Of a stretch of 64,000 nt of DNA, positions 1 through 20,386 are shown piece by piece. A program made the position numbers and the translations under genes. Below the pieces are notes generated by a model that was not told where the DNA came from, ran no database searches, and was given only the letters and a program-made list of their open reading frames with translations. Positions within the stretch are counted from its first letter, which is position 1, and the number at the start of each line of letters is the position of its first letter. Source of the stretch: Maea johnstoni (taxonomy: Eukaryota > Annelida > Polychaeta > Spionida > Magelonidae); the NCBI GenBank assembly GCA_963942565.1, contig OZ012690.1, forward strand, positions 43,651,574 through 43,715,573. Direction: 5' to 3'.

Positions 1-129
1 TATATATATATTATATATATTATTATATATTTATATAATATATATATATATAAAATATATATATATATTATATATATATATATATTATATATATATTATA
101 TATATATAAATATATCTATAGTATATATA

Positions 130-196
<67 letters not shown>

Positions 197-207
197 ATAT
201 ATATATA
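1..207. repeat. (TA)n microsatellite
   Basis: Almost pure TA dinucleotide with scattered phase breaks (TTA, ATA) runs from the window edge to just before the first CNBD2 exon in view. It lies in an intron. Open frames across it are only alternating Tyr-Ile translations and are not genes. Confidence 0.97.
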
Positions 208-228
208 CCAATATTTCTATGATTATAG

Positions 229-1911
229 GACTTTGATGTCATAATTAAGGAGCCTCTGATGAAGCAGCGGGAGCAGCATATAACATTCATCCAAAAATTG
301 GAACTCTTTAAAGATTTTCCCTGTGAGAGGTTCATCACAGCACAGGCGCAGTTCTTCTATCAGTTCTTTAAGTAAGTCACTAGGTACCCCTCTTGAACTA
401 GACTGTGCAGTTGAGAATATAAAGGAAGATGTTGGTTATAAGGCGGCTTATGGGTTTAATTTAATGTGTGAATGTAGGGTCAGGAAATATAGGTTGAGAT
501 TCTGAAACACATATTAAAGCAACGCCCTTTCCTCATAATAAGGTCAACTGTGAAAGTCACTGAGCAGATTAGGGATGAAATATAGAATCTCTCAGAGGTT
601 TACACACAAGCTAGACATGTTCTGGCTCTTTTCTCTATAACGAATTTCATCAGAAATGGGTAATTTAAACATGCATTTTGCTTATTGCGTGTTAACGAAT
701 TTGCTCCATATTTGGCATTACAATTAAAAGTATTAGATGGGAGGGGTATCACATTCTTTTCCACTTATGTCCAATGTTTCGAACTCTTATACTTGATAAA
801 ATGCACTTTTTCTCATTGTCAACAAAGGTTTCTGTGGTTATAGAATGTGTTCATTTGGGTGAATGCTGTACACTTATTTACAAGAATGTGTAATGCAGAT
901 TGTTTATATGCGTATATGGCCTTTCAGGAGCGGGACTTTGGTTGTCAAAAGACAGCATGGAGTCCAATTACGTTGTCGTGATCAAAACGGTGAGTGCCAA
1001 ATTTACTCTGTCAACGAATTGTGTCCATTCCTCTACGACACCTAAAGCATTTAAGCACAACAGTTCTGGCGTTAAAAATTTTACTGCAACAACGCGAATT
1101 TGATTCTATGAGCTTATTCGCCCAAATTCAATATTGGAAGGGAAAGAAAAATAGAAGTAACGTTTTTGTCAGTCGAAAACCACCGCGAAAACACCGCCTA
1201 ACACCAATCCATACTGTGCAATTATCATGCTAATTCGTCGTGCAGTCAAAGCGTAATGCTCTAACCACTAAGCTATCGGGGCAGCCCCAGGGAAAGGGCC
1301 ACACCACTCCAAATATGAGGATTGTTGGAGGGCCTAGCCTTTCTTTTTAAAGACAACATATATGCTCCCACATAGAAGGTTGAATACAGGTGAAAAGGAT
1401 ATTCAAACATTTATTTTATTTTAGGGAACGTGCCGGATAATCAGTGCATTCGAGGATGAGGAAGAAAGGAAGGGGCTCGACCACTTTCACGACAACAAGA
1501 GGACATGCTGCATACGTTTCCGGCAATGTACTTGGCACAGTCACGAGAAAGACAGAATGAAGGAAACTCGTATGTAAAATATCGGAATATTGCCACAATT
1601 TTATATTATACCTTTTTTTCGAATTTGATTATATTTTACGATTTTAGTTATTAAACCACGTGTGCATGTAATGATAAACTTAAGAAGAATTGTTAGTACG
1701 TCGCTCATTTCATCTATTTCAGAAACCTGGGTGGATGTTGACGTAGAAACAGACGAGCTAAGGGAATTAATGAAGGCCAATCTTTCAACAGGCGTGATTA
1801 ATACTGACCAGTTCAGAAAACACAGGGGTCAACAGGTAAGTATGATTATCCTTGGTGATGATGACATTGTGTGTTTGTGTGCGTGTATATGTATATATAC
1901 ATATGTAGAAG

Positions 1912-2008
<97 letters not shown>

Positions 2009-5000
2009 TATATATGTATATGGAGAGAGAGAGAGCATCAGTTTTGTGAAAAACATAATTTTGGAATTTTCGCCATTATAAGACTAAATTGCGACTAGCC
2101 ACTTTTAATGATGCAGTAAATCGTGACGGGGAAAACACGCCTTGACCCAAGTCCCTGGCAACTTTCTCACATGCAAAGTTATTTTGAACAAAATTTGGGA
2201 ATTTCAGAATTACCTTTTGGTTAGGTAATTTATCAACCGGCGTCTCAAGCATTTGCCCGGTACAGCAATGGGTCCATTAACCAGCAGTCTACAGTATTGG
2301 TGCTAAGAGTGAAAATCTGGTTGAGTTTTACCTTTATTTTCCAGGCTATATTTACGGCCCAAAGAGCCCACTCTGCCCCTGTCGGCTCAAGAGCCTCTCT
2401 GTTTGGCGAGGCAGCCTAGGAGGAGGAGGAGGTATGACGGTAAGCACATGAAGGGCTATGAGGGGCGGATACATAGTTAGGGAACAAAGGGGTTAATTCA
2501 CTATGATCATTTTCATTATAAATCTATATACACAAAAGTAGTGATAATGAGAATTATGACAAAAATGGATATGATGATAATAATGATGATAGAATGAAAA
2601 CAAAGATTCTTATAATAACGATGATTATGATGACGATGATAATAATACTAACAAGAAGAATTGTAAAAATATCGATGAAATTGAAAATGACATTTATAAT
2701 TTTCATTAAAATATCATATTATTGATGATGATAATAACATGCTTGAAACTCGTATACTATTCAATATATTGCAGCGAGTGCTGGATATGCCGATGCATTT
2801 ACCAAAAGCTCCGGGTAAGCAAACTATACCTTCTTACAGATAATATCTAATCGCTCATTAAAAGGTAGGATTTACATGGTTCAAATCCACTGCAGTGTCG
2901 TGATTATAATTTACCTCGATTAACAATTTGAATCAGTCAGAAACTGCATGCGTTTCCCCCTTAGAAAGACTTCCAAGGCAAAAGAAATCCTGGCTACTAG
3001 TATTCAAAATCTCCCGCTATCATCAATATCAAGTAAAACAATGGTTAATGAGAATATTGATAAGATCAGTCTCTTCATCTTTTGAGCAGGTCAGGATAGG
3101 TCAATAACTCCATCGTCCGTGACGTCATGCACCTCAGAGCCCTGGAGATCCAGGTCGGCCAACAGCAGCAGGCGAGGAGCCCGCATCTCTTATGCACAAG
3201 TGGCAGTCATAGGAGCTGGCTCTGTCTTTGTAAGTTAGATAAAGGTTTACTGGGACTGGAGGAAATGATCATTTTCAGAATATGCCATAGTATCTTGGTC
3301 TGTCTTTGCAAGTAAGACAGATCTTTATTGGGACTCACGGAAATGATCAGTTTCAGAATATGGCCAACTTTTAGAAGCATATTAATGCGCTAGACCGCCT
3401 GGCCATGGGAACGTTCCCATGGCTTCATCACATTCTTGCTTTAAGAGTTCTATAAGTTATTGTCGTTAGGATCTTTGGACTAAGCACAATCACTTGGGAA
3501 TTCTGAATTGTGTCTGAGAGTTGCTGGCAGTGTTTTGATTAACATTTCTCTTTCAAGTAAATTCTAAACTATGCTTTCGTCTAAAAGATATGGCTTGTGC
3601 GACTATCAATTGGTTAAGACGGGTAAGGTCTCTCTTGACATGACTGAAAGGTTGTGTGGTATTTAGAACCCAAAGAGGCTGAGGTGTATGTTGTTTACGA
3701 GGTTTTACAAGGCAAACCGAGAAACCCTGTGGGATATACGTATGCTTTTCTGTGTTTCATATTTATGACCTGGGTCATAGTCAATAAACTACATACATAC
3801 GTTCATTGCCATACGTATGTTTTTTCTGTATGTTTTATTTTATACGACCTACGCCATAGTTAATAAACTACACATATACATACATTGCAATACATATGTT
3901 TTTCTGTAGGTTTTATATTTTATGGCCTACATCATAGTCAATTTACTACACACGTACATACATACATTGACACAGCTAAATAGACGTGTCTTTTTCCATT
4001 GCAGGGCCTGGAGTCGCTGTTTCAGAGGAGGCCTGCTCAGCTTAGCCTGATCAGCGACGGCGCGGAGTGTATCCTCATATCTAAACGCCTCTTCGTCAAG
4101 CACGCCAACCCTAAGGTTCTCATGGTCGTCAGCGATATGGTAAGCTAATCGTCACCTTTACTCAAATACGAAGGCTCAGTTATGATCAGCAAGTTGTTAA
4201 TACTGGAGGATGTAACCAGTGTACCCGAGAGAAATACCGTCTAATTCGTCCTGATGGCCGAGCGGTCTAGGGCGTTGCCACTAAATGCTTGCTGTCTCTC
4301 ACCACTGAAGGAATGCCCTGATGGCCGTGTGGTCTAAGGTGTTGCCACTGACTGCTAGCTGTCTCTCGCCACTGACTGCCCTGATGACTAGCAAGTTGTT
4401 ACTGGTGTAGGAAACCAGTGCACCCGAGAGAGATACCGTCTAATTGGGCCTGCCGTGATGGCCGAGTGGTCTAAAGCGTTGCCATTGACTGTTACTTGTG
4501 GTGGGGGCAATCCCGCTGGTGGTAATCAGACAGTTGCCAGTGGCTTTGGGATGGGTTGTGCATTTTTTCGGGTACTCCGGTATCCTCCACCACTTATAGC
4601 TGGCTAGTCACGATTTAGACTAAAATGTCAAAAAAGAGATGATAAACAAAATTCCTCCATTTAACACTAAGTCGGCTTGTATGGCAGAGCCCTTGTTAGC
4701 TACTTTCGCATTTTTGTCATGAATGGTTTAGAATACAAGCAGTTTCATTCAATAGAATGGTACCATAACCAGGCATAGCTCTAACTCTAAGCAGAGTATT
4801 AAAGTTGTTAGCAGTCTTCTCTCTGTGATTTCTTAACCCATGATTTAGGCGTTTTACGCTTGAAGTTGGCGTCTGTATCTCTGATGTTTTTGGAACTAAC
4901 ATTGGAAATTAGGAATGTACATACATACATACATACATACATACATACATTCATACATACACACACACTTTATTTTTGAACGCAGTCATAACACAAAACC

Positions 5001-5314
5001 AAGTGAATGAATGTGCATAAACAGTCCAACTACTCAAGACTATCTGTCTGTACTGTGAAGATTACCTGTTTTTAAAATCACTGCGGCACATTGGGTTGGA
5101 CGTATGCATTAAAGCGGTTCATCCGTTTCTTTATTTCTTTAATTTCAAGGTTGTCAAATATCCCTCTCAAGACTTCATCAAACAACAGGTCCAGAAACAG
5201 AGGAAGTGGAGCCAGTTTAAAACCCAGCTGCTAACGGACACTCTGACGCAACAGTCCAGACCTTCATCTGCGAGAATTCAGCGAGAAATGACGAGACTCT
5301 GCAGCCGTAAATAG
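229..5314 (+). CDS. CNBD2: CNBD2-like cyclic nucleotide-binding domain protein, 3' eight exons (partial)
   Basis: Coding exons read at 229-371, 928-989, 1425-1569, 1723-1835, 2775-2814, 3090-3229, 4005-4139 and 5150-5314 (TAG stop). All have AG/GT borders and compatible phases. About 314 C-terminal residues are present; the 5' part is outside the window. The first exon starts with the end of one CNBD (DFDVIIKEPLMKQREQHI). The following exons give a second domain: SGTLVVK, NYVVVIKTGTCRII, then VAVIGAGSVFGLESLF and ECILISKRLF. The layout and the C-terminal KYPSQD segment match my recollection of vertebrate CNBD2, a little-studied protein linked to sperm. The phosphate-binding cassette is degenerate: FGLE instead of FGE followed by an Ala/Arg motif, so cyclic nucleotide binding by this domain is doubtful. 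Exon 928-989 needs a one-base skip in an AAAA run (947-950) to join SGTLVVK to DSMESN. Family is fairly sure, exact orthology less so. Confidence 0.72.
928..989 (+). CDS. CNBD2: CNBD2 exon with one-base frame break
   Basis: The previous exon ends in phase 2 (TTT AA), which sets the frame SGTLVVK here. The next exon (1425, GTCRII) needs the frame DSMESNYVVVIKT. Both are good CNBD sequence and join smoothly if one A of the AAAA at 947-950 is extra; the exon then has exactly 20 codons. A sequencing homopolymer error, an allele or a real mutation would all look like this. Confidence 0.7.
1225..1300 (-). repeat. tRNA-like SINE head or tRNA relic
   Basis: On the minus strand the sequence CCCCGATAGCTTAGTGGTTA then AGAGCATTACGC has a pol III A-box-like TAGCTTAGTGG and a D-arm/anticodon-arm pattern. 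No B box or acceptor pairing follows, so it is not a working tRNA gene. It lies in a CNBD2 intron. Confidence 0.45.
1912..2021. repeat. (TA)n microsatellite
   Basis: TA dinucleotide array of about 110 bp in the CNBD2 intron directly downstream of exon 1723-1835, followed by a short GAGA run. Confidence 0.97.
2083..2200 (-). repeat. SINE fragment (3' body), same family as 4182-4625
   Basis: Contains gcgactagccactttt, a degenerate middle, then cccaagtccctggcaact and ttctcacatgc. The same ordered blocks occur at 19440-19545 and 21905-22066, and in the other orientation at 4530-4620 and 50215-50312. No tRNA-like head is kept. Confidence 0.6.
3738..3980. repeat. Tandem repeat, about three units of roughly 75 bp
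   Basis: Three diverged copies of a unit containing TTTCTGTRKGTTTTAT, a CATAGTYAATAAACTACA block and ATACATACATTG-type ends. It lies in the CNBD2 intron just before exon 4005-4139. Confidence 0.8.
4182..4625 (+). repeat. tRNA-derived SINE cluster with repeated heads
   Basis: Three tRNA-like heads with the A-box pattern TGATGGCCGAGTGGTCTAA start near 4250, 4317 and 4453. A 70-bp block with AGCAAGTTGTTA and CCCGAGAGARATACCGTCTA occurs twice (4182 and 4381), so head plus block is internally duplicated. The last unit runs into the body with GTTGCCAGTGGCTTTGGG and CCTCCACCACTTATAGCTGG shared with other copies in the window. The B box is decayed. It lies in the last CNBD2 intron. Confidence 0.75.
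4915..4969. repeat. (ACAT)n microsatellite
   Basis: About a dozen ACAT repeats followed by a short CA run, in the last CNBD2 intron. Confidence 0.95.
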
Positions 5315-5401
5315 TATTTAACCCATCTGTACATAGAAATCTCGACGAGTTCTTGGCATGTATAATATCTTTGCAAATATTTTTTGATGTGAGCATGAAT
5401 C

Positions 5402-5407
5402 ATTAAA
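5402..5407 (+). promoter_or_regulatory. Candidate poly(A) signal of CNBD2
   Basis: ATTAAA 88 bases after the CNBD2 stop is the first hexamer-like signal downstream. It is assigned from position only. Confidence 0.4.
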
Positions 5408-5467
5408 TATTTAAAGGAGAGTGGTTGGATTGTCTTTTATCGACATTCCTCCTTCAAATACCTTGAG
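5404..5467. repeat. Short dispersed hairpin repeat, copy 1
   Basis: The left arm AAATATTTAAAGGAG pairs with CTCCTTCAAATACCTT about 45 bases away. The same arrangement is seen at 19561-19624, 23120-23182 and 45413-45476. It falls at the likely CNBD2 3' end. Confidence 0.6.
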
Positions 5468-5681
5468 GAAGTGCCCATGACTTGGAGTAAGCCAATGGAT
5501 TTCTTTGGGAATACATATATACATATCGAACACATCAATACGATCAGAAAAAGCACAAGATCTCAGGACTATGCCATTCAACCAAGTTTATTACTGTACG
5601 ATTCATACAAATTGGATCATTACAATTGATGTTATTGATAATTGTCAAGCTACTTAGTGTTTCTCAAACAATCGCAATGCT

Positions 5682-5699
5682 GGTATATATATATATACC

Positions 5700-5780
<81 letters not shown>
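5682..5780. repeat. (TA)n microsatellite
   Basis: TA array interrupted once by CCTACA, between the two convergent genes. Confidence 0.97.
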
Positions 5781-5785
<5 letters not shown>

Positions 5786-7233
5786 CAGCAATTCTATTAA
5801 AATCAAACATGATCAAGATACTGTAGTCCTTACTTCGTGAGCATCAAGATAATTCCGTGGTATGTCTTTATATCACTAGTATCATATGCACACATACACA
5901 CACACACACACACATTCATACATCTAAAAATGGTCTCTTTTGATTTCATAAAATAATAGTTTAACGATTTTTCTTGGATGATCTGTAAAATGCAGGATTG
6001 ACATAAATTTCTCGAATTACATAAGTACTACAACTCTTCAACGGAGTCAGACATGACGCAATAACCGTTTTTACATGGATGGCCTAGGACATGATACATG
6101 TCAAATATTTAAATCGTGCTCCCGTAATGAATGGCAAATCAACGGTATATGTATTCAAAATTTAGGAGACTTAGTCTCAATCTACATAATGTAAAGTAAG
6201 CCGGCAACGACTCAACGCCATTTCCGGTCGAAAACATCATTTTGTATGTTTTTCATTTATCCCAAGTTACCAAGAGCATCATCTATTTTTCAGCTAATCT
6301 TTAATCTAATTGACGTACTGTACAGCTTTCTACTCTCTAACAATTGGGTTACTCTCATCATTACCCTGTATTTCTTTATGCTGCTTACAGCCTTATTCAA
6401 GAACTGTATTATCATGTGATTACCTTCTGAAATCTACCCGTATCCATGGATTATTGACTCTCAAAATGCAAATGTAGACGAGTATAAACACGATATCTAG
6501 GATGTTGCTAGCAATGTGCAATGTTATGTACGTATCCATATTTGTATAACTGATTAGGAGTGAAGAATGCGAACCCTAGGGTGAACAACTAATTACCACG
6601 TTTATGCATCATATGAAATATAAATGACAAATCAATACTGTGAGAAATCAACTACGTTTGTAAAATTATATAACTGCTGTATAAAAATAATCAATAGCCA
6701 ATCATTTTGATATTGACACTGACTGCATCCAACAAATGACCACCCTTGCGCAGGTGCAAAGGGAGGGGGGGGGGTCATACTTTTACCCTTTTCTACACTC
6801 TGATCATCGCAATGTCCAAGTTTTTAAAGATACATTTGCTATTCTCTGCAAGCATGTCTTTCATTTAACGCAGTTGATAACCTATTATGAATACATGTAA
6901 CCTCGCTTACCCTGGACACATAACGGCCAAGTTATCTAAAACCCGATTTACGTTTTTAACTCTCAGTAGATAGGAATGATTTGGTACTTGGGCTTTTGTT
7001 TGTGCGGGCTACGTGAAAATCCGTGGAAGACGAGTCCTAGGTGAGCGGGGTTACCTGTACCATCTGCATAAAGTTTGTAACTCAGAATGTAGTTTGCAGT
7101 TTACAAGAATTAAGAAAAATCGAGTGAAAATACAATTTTTGTGAGGTCCTGTGTGATGAAGTTGGCCATTAGTGTGCTGGTATTGGAGGTTTGTTGAGTT
7201 TGCGCTGTAGTACACGCCGCCTGGATTTGGTCA

Positions 7234-14599
<7,366 letters not shown>

Positions 14600-15037
14600 C
14601 TCTAGCATACGATCATGCGAACTCAGCGAGGCCTCGCTCATTCGCGAGCTACTGTCAGCGGCTTGTGCCAGCCGCGCCTGCGAGCTTTCTAACCGCGAAA
14701 ACACAACAGCATTTTGATGATTGTGTGGTCTCGCAGAGGAAGACACTCTGGTGGACGACAGCGCCCCCTGCAGACAAGCTATCCTAGGATTGCGGGTAGG
14801 ATTTCCAGACGTGAAAATCCGTCTAATTTCCCTCCTAAGATGGAGATCTATCTGCCTCGTCCTCGTGAACATGGCGGCCAGGACGTATGGTGTTGATACA
14901 GCGACGAAGTAGAAGTCGCCACCAGTCTAGTGTGGAGGCCAGCAACTAGGTCAGATATGTTGAATAGTTCACGGGTTGGGGACAATGTTGAATGTCCAGC
15001 CACTGGTGCGTGATGTTAGCATTTTACCCCAAACGTA

Positions 15038-15375
<338 letters not shown>

Positions 15376-17635
15376 CATGTTTTGCATTTGTGATTTTAAC
15401 CAAGAGTATGACATTGTTCGTACCATGTGATCCTGCTGATGATAATAGTTATCCTTGTTGTGAAAATAGTGTACGACAAGATGTCTGCCAGAAGCTTGCA
15501 TGTATCGTGCGATACCTACTGGATGAACGCCGACAGATTGGCATACAGCATTTTCAAAACAAGGATAACGAATTTGTCATCAACCCCCTGCCAAATTTGA
15601 AATGATGATAAGCACAACAAATTCGAAGTTCAAGGTTCTTGCAGCGGACATGGAAATGGTGAAACGAGGGATGGATCGGTTGGTCGTTGTAGAAAATTTT
15701 CAGCTTGACCGTCTAGCTGCAGTAACTGTCCAAATTTATGAATAATATTCGAGTCCTCAGTCCTCTCTGCGACGCATCACAAGACAGCAATAGGTTGTCC
15801 TGGATTCTTGCAGCGGACATCCCAGAAAACTCTTCGTAAGACTTGACTCACGCAGAGCGAACGGCAAGGACTTCTCATGCGAAGTCACGATTTACATACC
15901 TAAACCCATCCTAATTACTTCATGCCATCTTATTTCCCAAATGTACACCATGTTGGCACACTATAATGTGCATATTTTGGCCACAAAATAACAAATGAGA
16001 TTACAAAGAAAATTAATAAACCAAATAACCTTGAATGACCCTAGAATAGATTTTTTTCTCAGTATGCCTCTCTTTCAAATACAGTTTCTCCACAAAAGTG
16101 TATGAAAATGAAATAACCGCTCTCATTTTGAGAAAGGCTCCATAGAATACATTTGCAAAATATTTGGTACAAAAAGTAAAAATAAAATGAAAAAAAAAGA
16201 TGTGAAGGTCGAAGGCAAAGTATGTATTTCCTCTTCTGGCAAAATGTATCCCCTTCCAATATGACAATCATCTAACTAGTAAGACGAGTTGGTCACGCTG
16301 GGTAACACACATATGCGTGCACTGCGTACTGGGCCTAATGTGATTGTATACCAGTCACTGGGGAAAGCTAACTTCTCGGGAACTAGTCTGTGGTGGAGTT
16401 TGGCCCTATTAACCACCAGTAGGTTATATAAGAATTTGGTCCAAAATCCACCCATCCGTGTGAGGTGGTAGTTTGAGATCACAATATAGAATTGGAGTGC
16501 TTCGACAAGGGGCTTGAATGGTAAAAAGGAATATGTTTTTTTTTAAATCGGCTGATTTTCATTTAAAGAAAATATCTTTCGCATGCTGATTGATTCTCAA
16601 TTCCCAAGTTATTGTCAAAAGTATCATAAACAAAGACGGCAGATACTAGATTAACTCCTGAGTATGAACAGACCTTTACAGAAGCCTGGCTGTAAACCGC
16701 CGCTTCTCAATCCTGTAGATTGATCGTTCGGAATAAATCCTTTCCTGAAGAGAGTATTGTACATGCCAAGGTTAAAGGGCTCAGCTTTACAAGGAGCTTG
16801 ACCCAAATGGATTTAAGCCAACCGGTGTGATAGGTGCCAGTGACCCCGCCCTGGTGACTCGCGGGTCACTGGTAGCAGGGCTGGGTCAGGTGAGGGTCGT
16901 TAATGGGTTGATATAGCAAGTAACGGGTAGACAATACATAAACCATTGGAAATAAACATATTTTTGAAACAGATATTTAAGTAGAGAAATACAGGGGGTC
17001 ACTGGCAACTAGAAAGGACACACAACTAGTGCCATGTGACCTTGGGTCACTGAGCATTGCCGGGCACTGAACAGTATTACACCGGCAATGGCTTCATAGT
17101 GCTTAGTATCTTATACCCGTCTTATCGTATGGTATATACAGCATTACGTATTACGTGTATTGTGTATCCACTTTAATTTGACCTTGTGCCAGGACGAAAT
17201 CGCCTATACGCTACATAATGCTTGCCTCACCGACTCATGGTTTGAGTGGGGCAAATAATGGCAAACGTTAGGGTGCCTAGTCTCAGAAAATTTAGTTGAA
17301 CCACCAGAGTAATACCATCAACGACCGATGGATGACACAATATCTCGATGACCTAATATGCCTTATATAACTTCTACGGTTTAGATTGGATCATTACTCA
17401 ATGTTTATATACTAGTATTTCTTTTTTGATTTGACAGTAACCGGGACAGTAACGAATGTTCCTAGAGATTTCGTCACCAAGAGACTCTCGTTATTTCATC
17501 AAACAATTTCGTCATCATGACATAATAAACCTCTCTAAGTCCCGTATGATGCTATATGTATGAAATATTTTGAAACATCACTGCCATTTAGGCCTCGGGT
17601 AGACTCGTGGTGAGCATTAGCAGCTACCGCAGTAG

Positions 17636-17636
<1 letters not shown>

Positions 17637-17701
<65 letters not shown>

Positions 17702-17703
17702 TT
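17637..17703. repeat. (CTA)n microsatellite
   Basis: About 22 CTA repeats; open frames across it translate to Tyr runs. A short related run is at about 18078-18105. Confidence 0.97.
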
Positions 17704-19439
17704 ACACTGCTGCTGCTGAAACTACAACATGCCCAGGGCTAATAAACACGCTCCCTGGATTAATTTTGTGCAGTGAAATCATTCTACAGTGGAGATTATT
17801 TTCTGGTAATTTCCTTTTTTTTCACAAAATTGAATCAGTCGGTAGAGGACTTGGAATCCGTGTGCTGCAAGGTATTATTTGGTTATTTTGAGCCATTTTA
17901 CAAACCTGCCCATCCACACTTTTAACAAGTAAAACTGGTACCTTCTGAAGAACTACAGGTTGACAAGGGTTAAGACCAGGTGATCCCAACGGACACCGTT
18001 TGTAGGCCCATAAGTTATGTTTAATTATACAGAGTAGGCGCACAAACATCATGGCCACTGAGCTCTTGATGTCAATGATTACTACTGCTACTACTACTAC
18101 TACTATCATTTCTTATTATCAGTTTATCCTTATTATTACACATCCAAAATGTGTCCCTCTAAGATGTGCACGCTCCTGTCCTGGTCGCAAGTTGTTCACA
18201 TTTGTTAGATTCCAAGATAGTTATTTTTAAGGCTGGTGCGGTAATTTACCCAGCGCAGCAAGATTAGTTCATGATTCTCCCACCAGACGTCGCCAGAAGG
18301 TCCAGATCCACATGCTATTCGTTGACTAGAGGAGGGACACAGGGAGGGACGTCTTGTCTGCTAACGCCACCTTTCTGAGATCCATGGAACTAAAATGTTC
18401 TCTGTTACAACTGAGTTACTGTAACTTAACTTCGACAAGAAATGCACTGTTCACCAAGTCTTTTGAATGGAAGAATTTTGGTTTGTATCAGTAACTAAGT
18501 GACCTGCTTTACTTCAGTTGTATTTTCGGAATATTTATGTGTACCATAGCGGTAGGGTCACTATAGTAGGGGTTTGTCAATATCTTATTCAAGGTATTTC
18601 AAATTCCTCCCTTTTCTGTCCTATGTAGACCAGCTGGTGGCTAGCCAGTTGTTATTTGTGGACCTACGCCTACCTCCAAGTCACTGATAACTTCTTCACA
18701 TGACTCTTGTGCCCTGTTTGATGAACACATAGACGACCACATAAAGGAACCTCGAACGACAGTGTTTGCATTTTGGTGGATTTGGTATTTTATAAGGAAG
18801 CTCCAAAACTATATCATTTTCCTATGGAGGGCCAATTAACTCAGTTACAATTAGACCTAATAGTAATACCCGGAATGGTAATTGACTACCCAACAACCCT
18901 TGGATACAATTCTGAAATACAATGCTGGAATACAATTCATTGTACCAGGATTGCAACCCCTAGTAGTCATGATTTCCTTTTATAAATATCTCTATTATTT
19001 TTGAGTATATTTGTTATATTACGGATATTTAGATGTTTCAAATGGTGATTGTCAATTTGATTTTGTAGTGTTGTATCATTTTTTTGTGTGCTGCTTCCTT
19101 ATAGTAGGTTGAGCCTTTTCCATGATCACTACTCTGCTTTTCCATGATCACTACTTTTTCCTTTTCCGATTTCCTCACAGTACCGTCGTTCCTGCTAGAT
19201 ATTTTCAATTAACATGCATTCCAGAGTTGTGTATTGTTTTGGTTATTTCACGCCCGCTACCTGCTAAAATGCTGCTCTGTTGTCCCATGTGACTTATGAC
19301 CACAAACCACCCTTAAGTTTCATTGATGTTTGTCAAAAGGAGTTACGTTTCTTTTCTTTTCTCCACAAGGACAGGGAGATCCTGGGTAGAATTAGGAATT
19401 TCCGGTTGTCACAACTTTTTCAGTCATTTTGCGGTTAAA

Positions 19440-19545
19440 TCCTGACTAGCGTGTTATAGGTAGTGGAGGAAACTGCATGACACACCCAGTGAAAATCACC
19501 ACCTAACCCAAAGTCTCTGGCAACCTTCTCACATGCCTCAGCTTT
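19440..19545 (-). repeat. SINE fragment (3' body)
   Basis: The blocks tgactagcgtgttatagg, tagtggaggaaact, accacctaacccaaagtct and ggcaaccttctcacatgcc match the SINE at 21905-22066 in the same orientation. The tRNA-like head is absent. Confidence 0.65.
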
Positions 19546-19560
19546 CAACATGAATTCACA

Positions 19561-19624
19561 AAATATTTAAGGAAAAGTTGTTTGTTGAGTTTTTTAAAAT
19601 TGCACGTCTCCTTCAAATACTTTC
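19561..19624. repeat. Short dispersed hairpin repeat, copy 2
   Basis: AAATATTTAAGGAAAAGTTG at the left, CTCCTTCAAATACTTTCT inverted at the right, with an AT-rich loop. Same design as 5404-5467. Confidence 0.6.
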
Positions 19625-20206
19625 TAGTCCAAGATATCTCATAAGATAACAGGACTATTTTGGGCCCTACAGTCATGAACGGATTAAAATGCGCTGTTTT
19701 TTGTTTGTGTTTATGTTAACTTCCAAGTTGAGGCTAAGGGTTACTTTTATGAGAATCAATGATACTTCAGCATGAAGTTGGCTTGCCTTTGTTGGGGTAT
19801 TTCACCTCCAGTTGTTGCCTCATGTATGCCTAGGCAGCTGAGTGGCAACCGGGCACACGGTCATGTAGAATGCCCGGTCTGTCCTCACATTTTGTACATG
19901 AATTAAATGTCTTTACTGTAGCATTGATTGTTTTGGCAATATCTCATAGGAAAGCATCTTGTGAAGAAAAATATTTGCAAATCAGAACCGATCCAAAAGA
20001 CTCCAGCCAGTAGTTGGTGAATTCATTTTGTTAGAAATAGAATAGATCTAGACAAAACTTTTTAAGAACTCTTGAGCACATCAGGCTTTACTAATGTCCT
20101 GACTGTCTTCTGAATACCTCAAAAATTGACCAGTTATGAAGTATTTGTGATGAAATGTAAAATAAGCGTGGTTCATTATCTCAAGCATGCCAGGGAAACC
20201 TATCTG

Positions 20207-20386
20207 CTACTGGCAGGCGCCCAGACGACTGATACAGGAATTATGTATCTTCACTGTAGACAACCCCTACTGACAGGCGCCCGGACAACTGGTACAGGAA
20301 TTATGTATCTTCACTGTAGACAACCCCTACTGACAGGCTCCCGGACAACTGGTACAGGAAGTATCTTTACTGTAGACAACTCCTAC
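20207..20386. repeat. 60-bp tandem triplicate
   Basis: Three head-to-tail copies of a 60-bp unit starting CTACTGRCAGGCGCCCRGAC. The third has a short deletion. The period is a multiple of three, so one frame stays open across it (repeat GTGIMYLHCRQPLL), but nothing else supports coding. Confidence 0.93.

Larger units (their letters stand above)
5315..7233. other. Convergent intergenic region between CNBD2 and BBOX1
   Basis: It holds the CNBD2 3' end, a (TA)n array (5682-5780), a short CA run near 5890-5915, a G run near 6764-6774, and AT-rich sequence without recognisable coding content. The part next to BBOX1 is the 65-bp duplicate of its last coding segment. Confidence 0.7.

Noticed and set aside
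15390-15605. 71-codon plus-strand frame next to a TA array
   Set aside because: Starts in the array edge, no recognised domain, no splice context.
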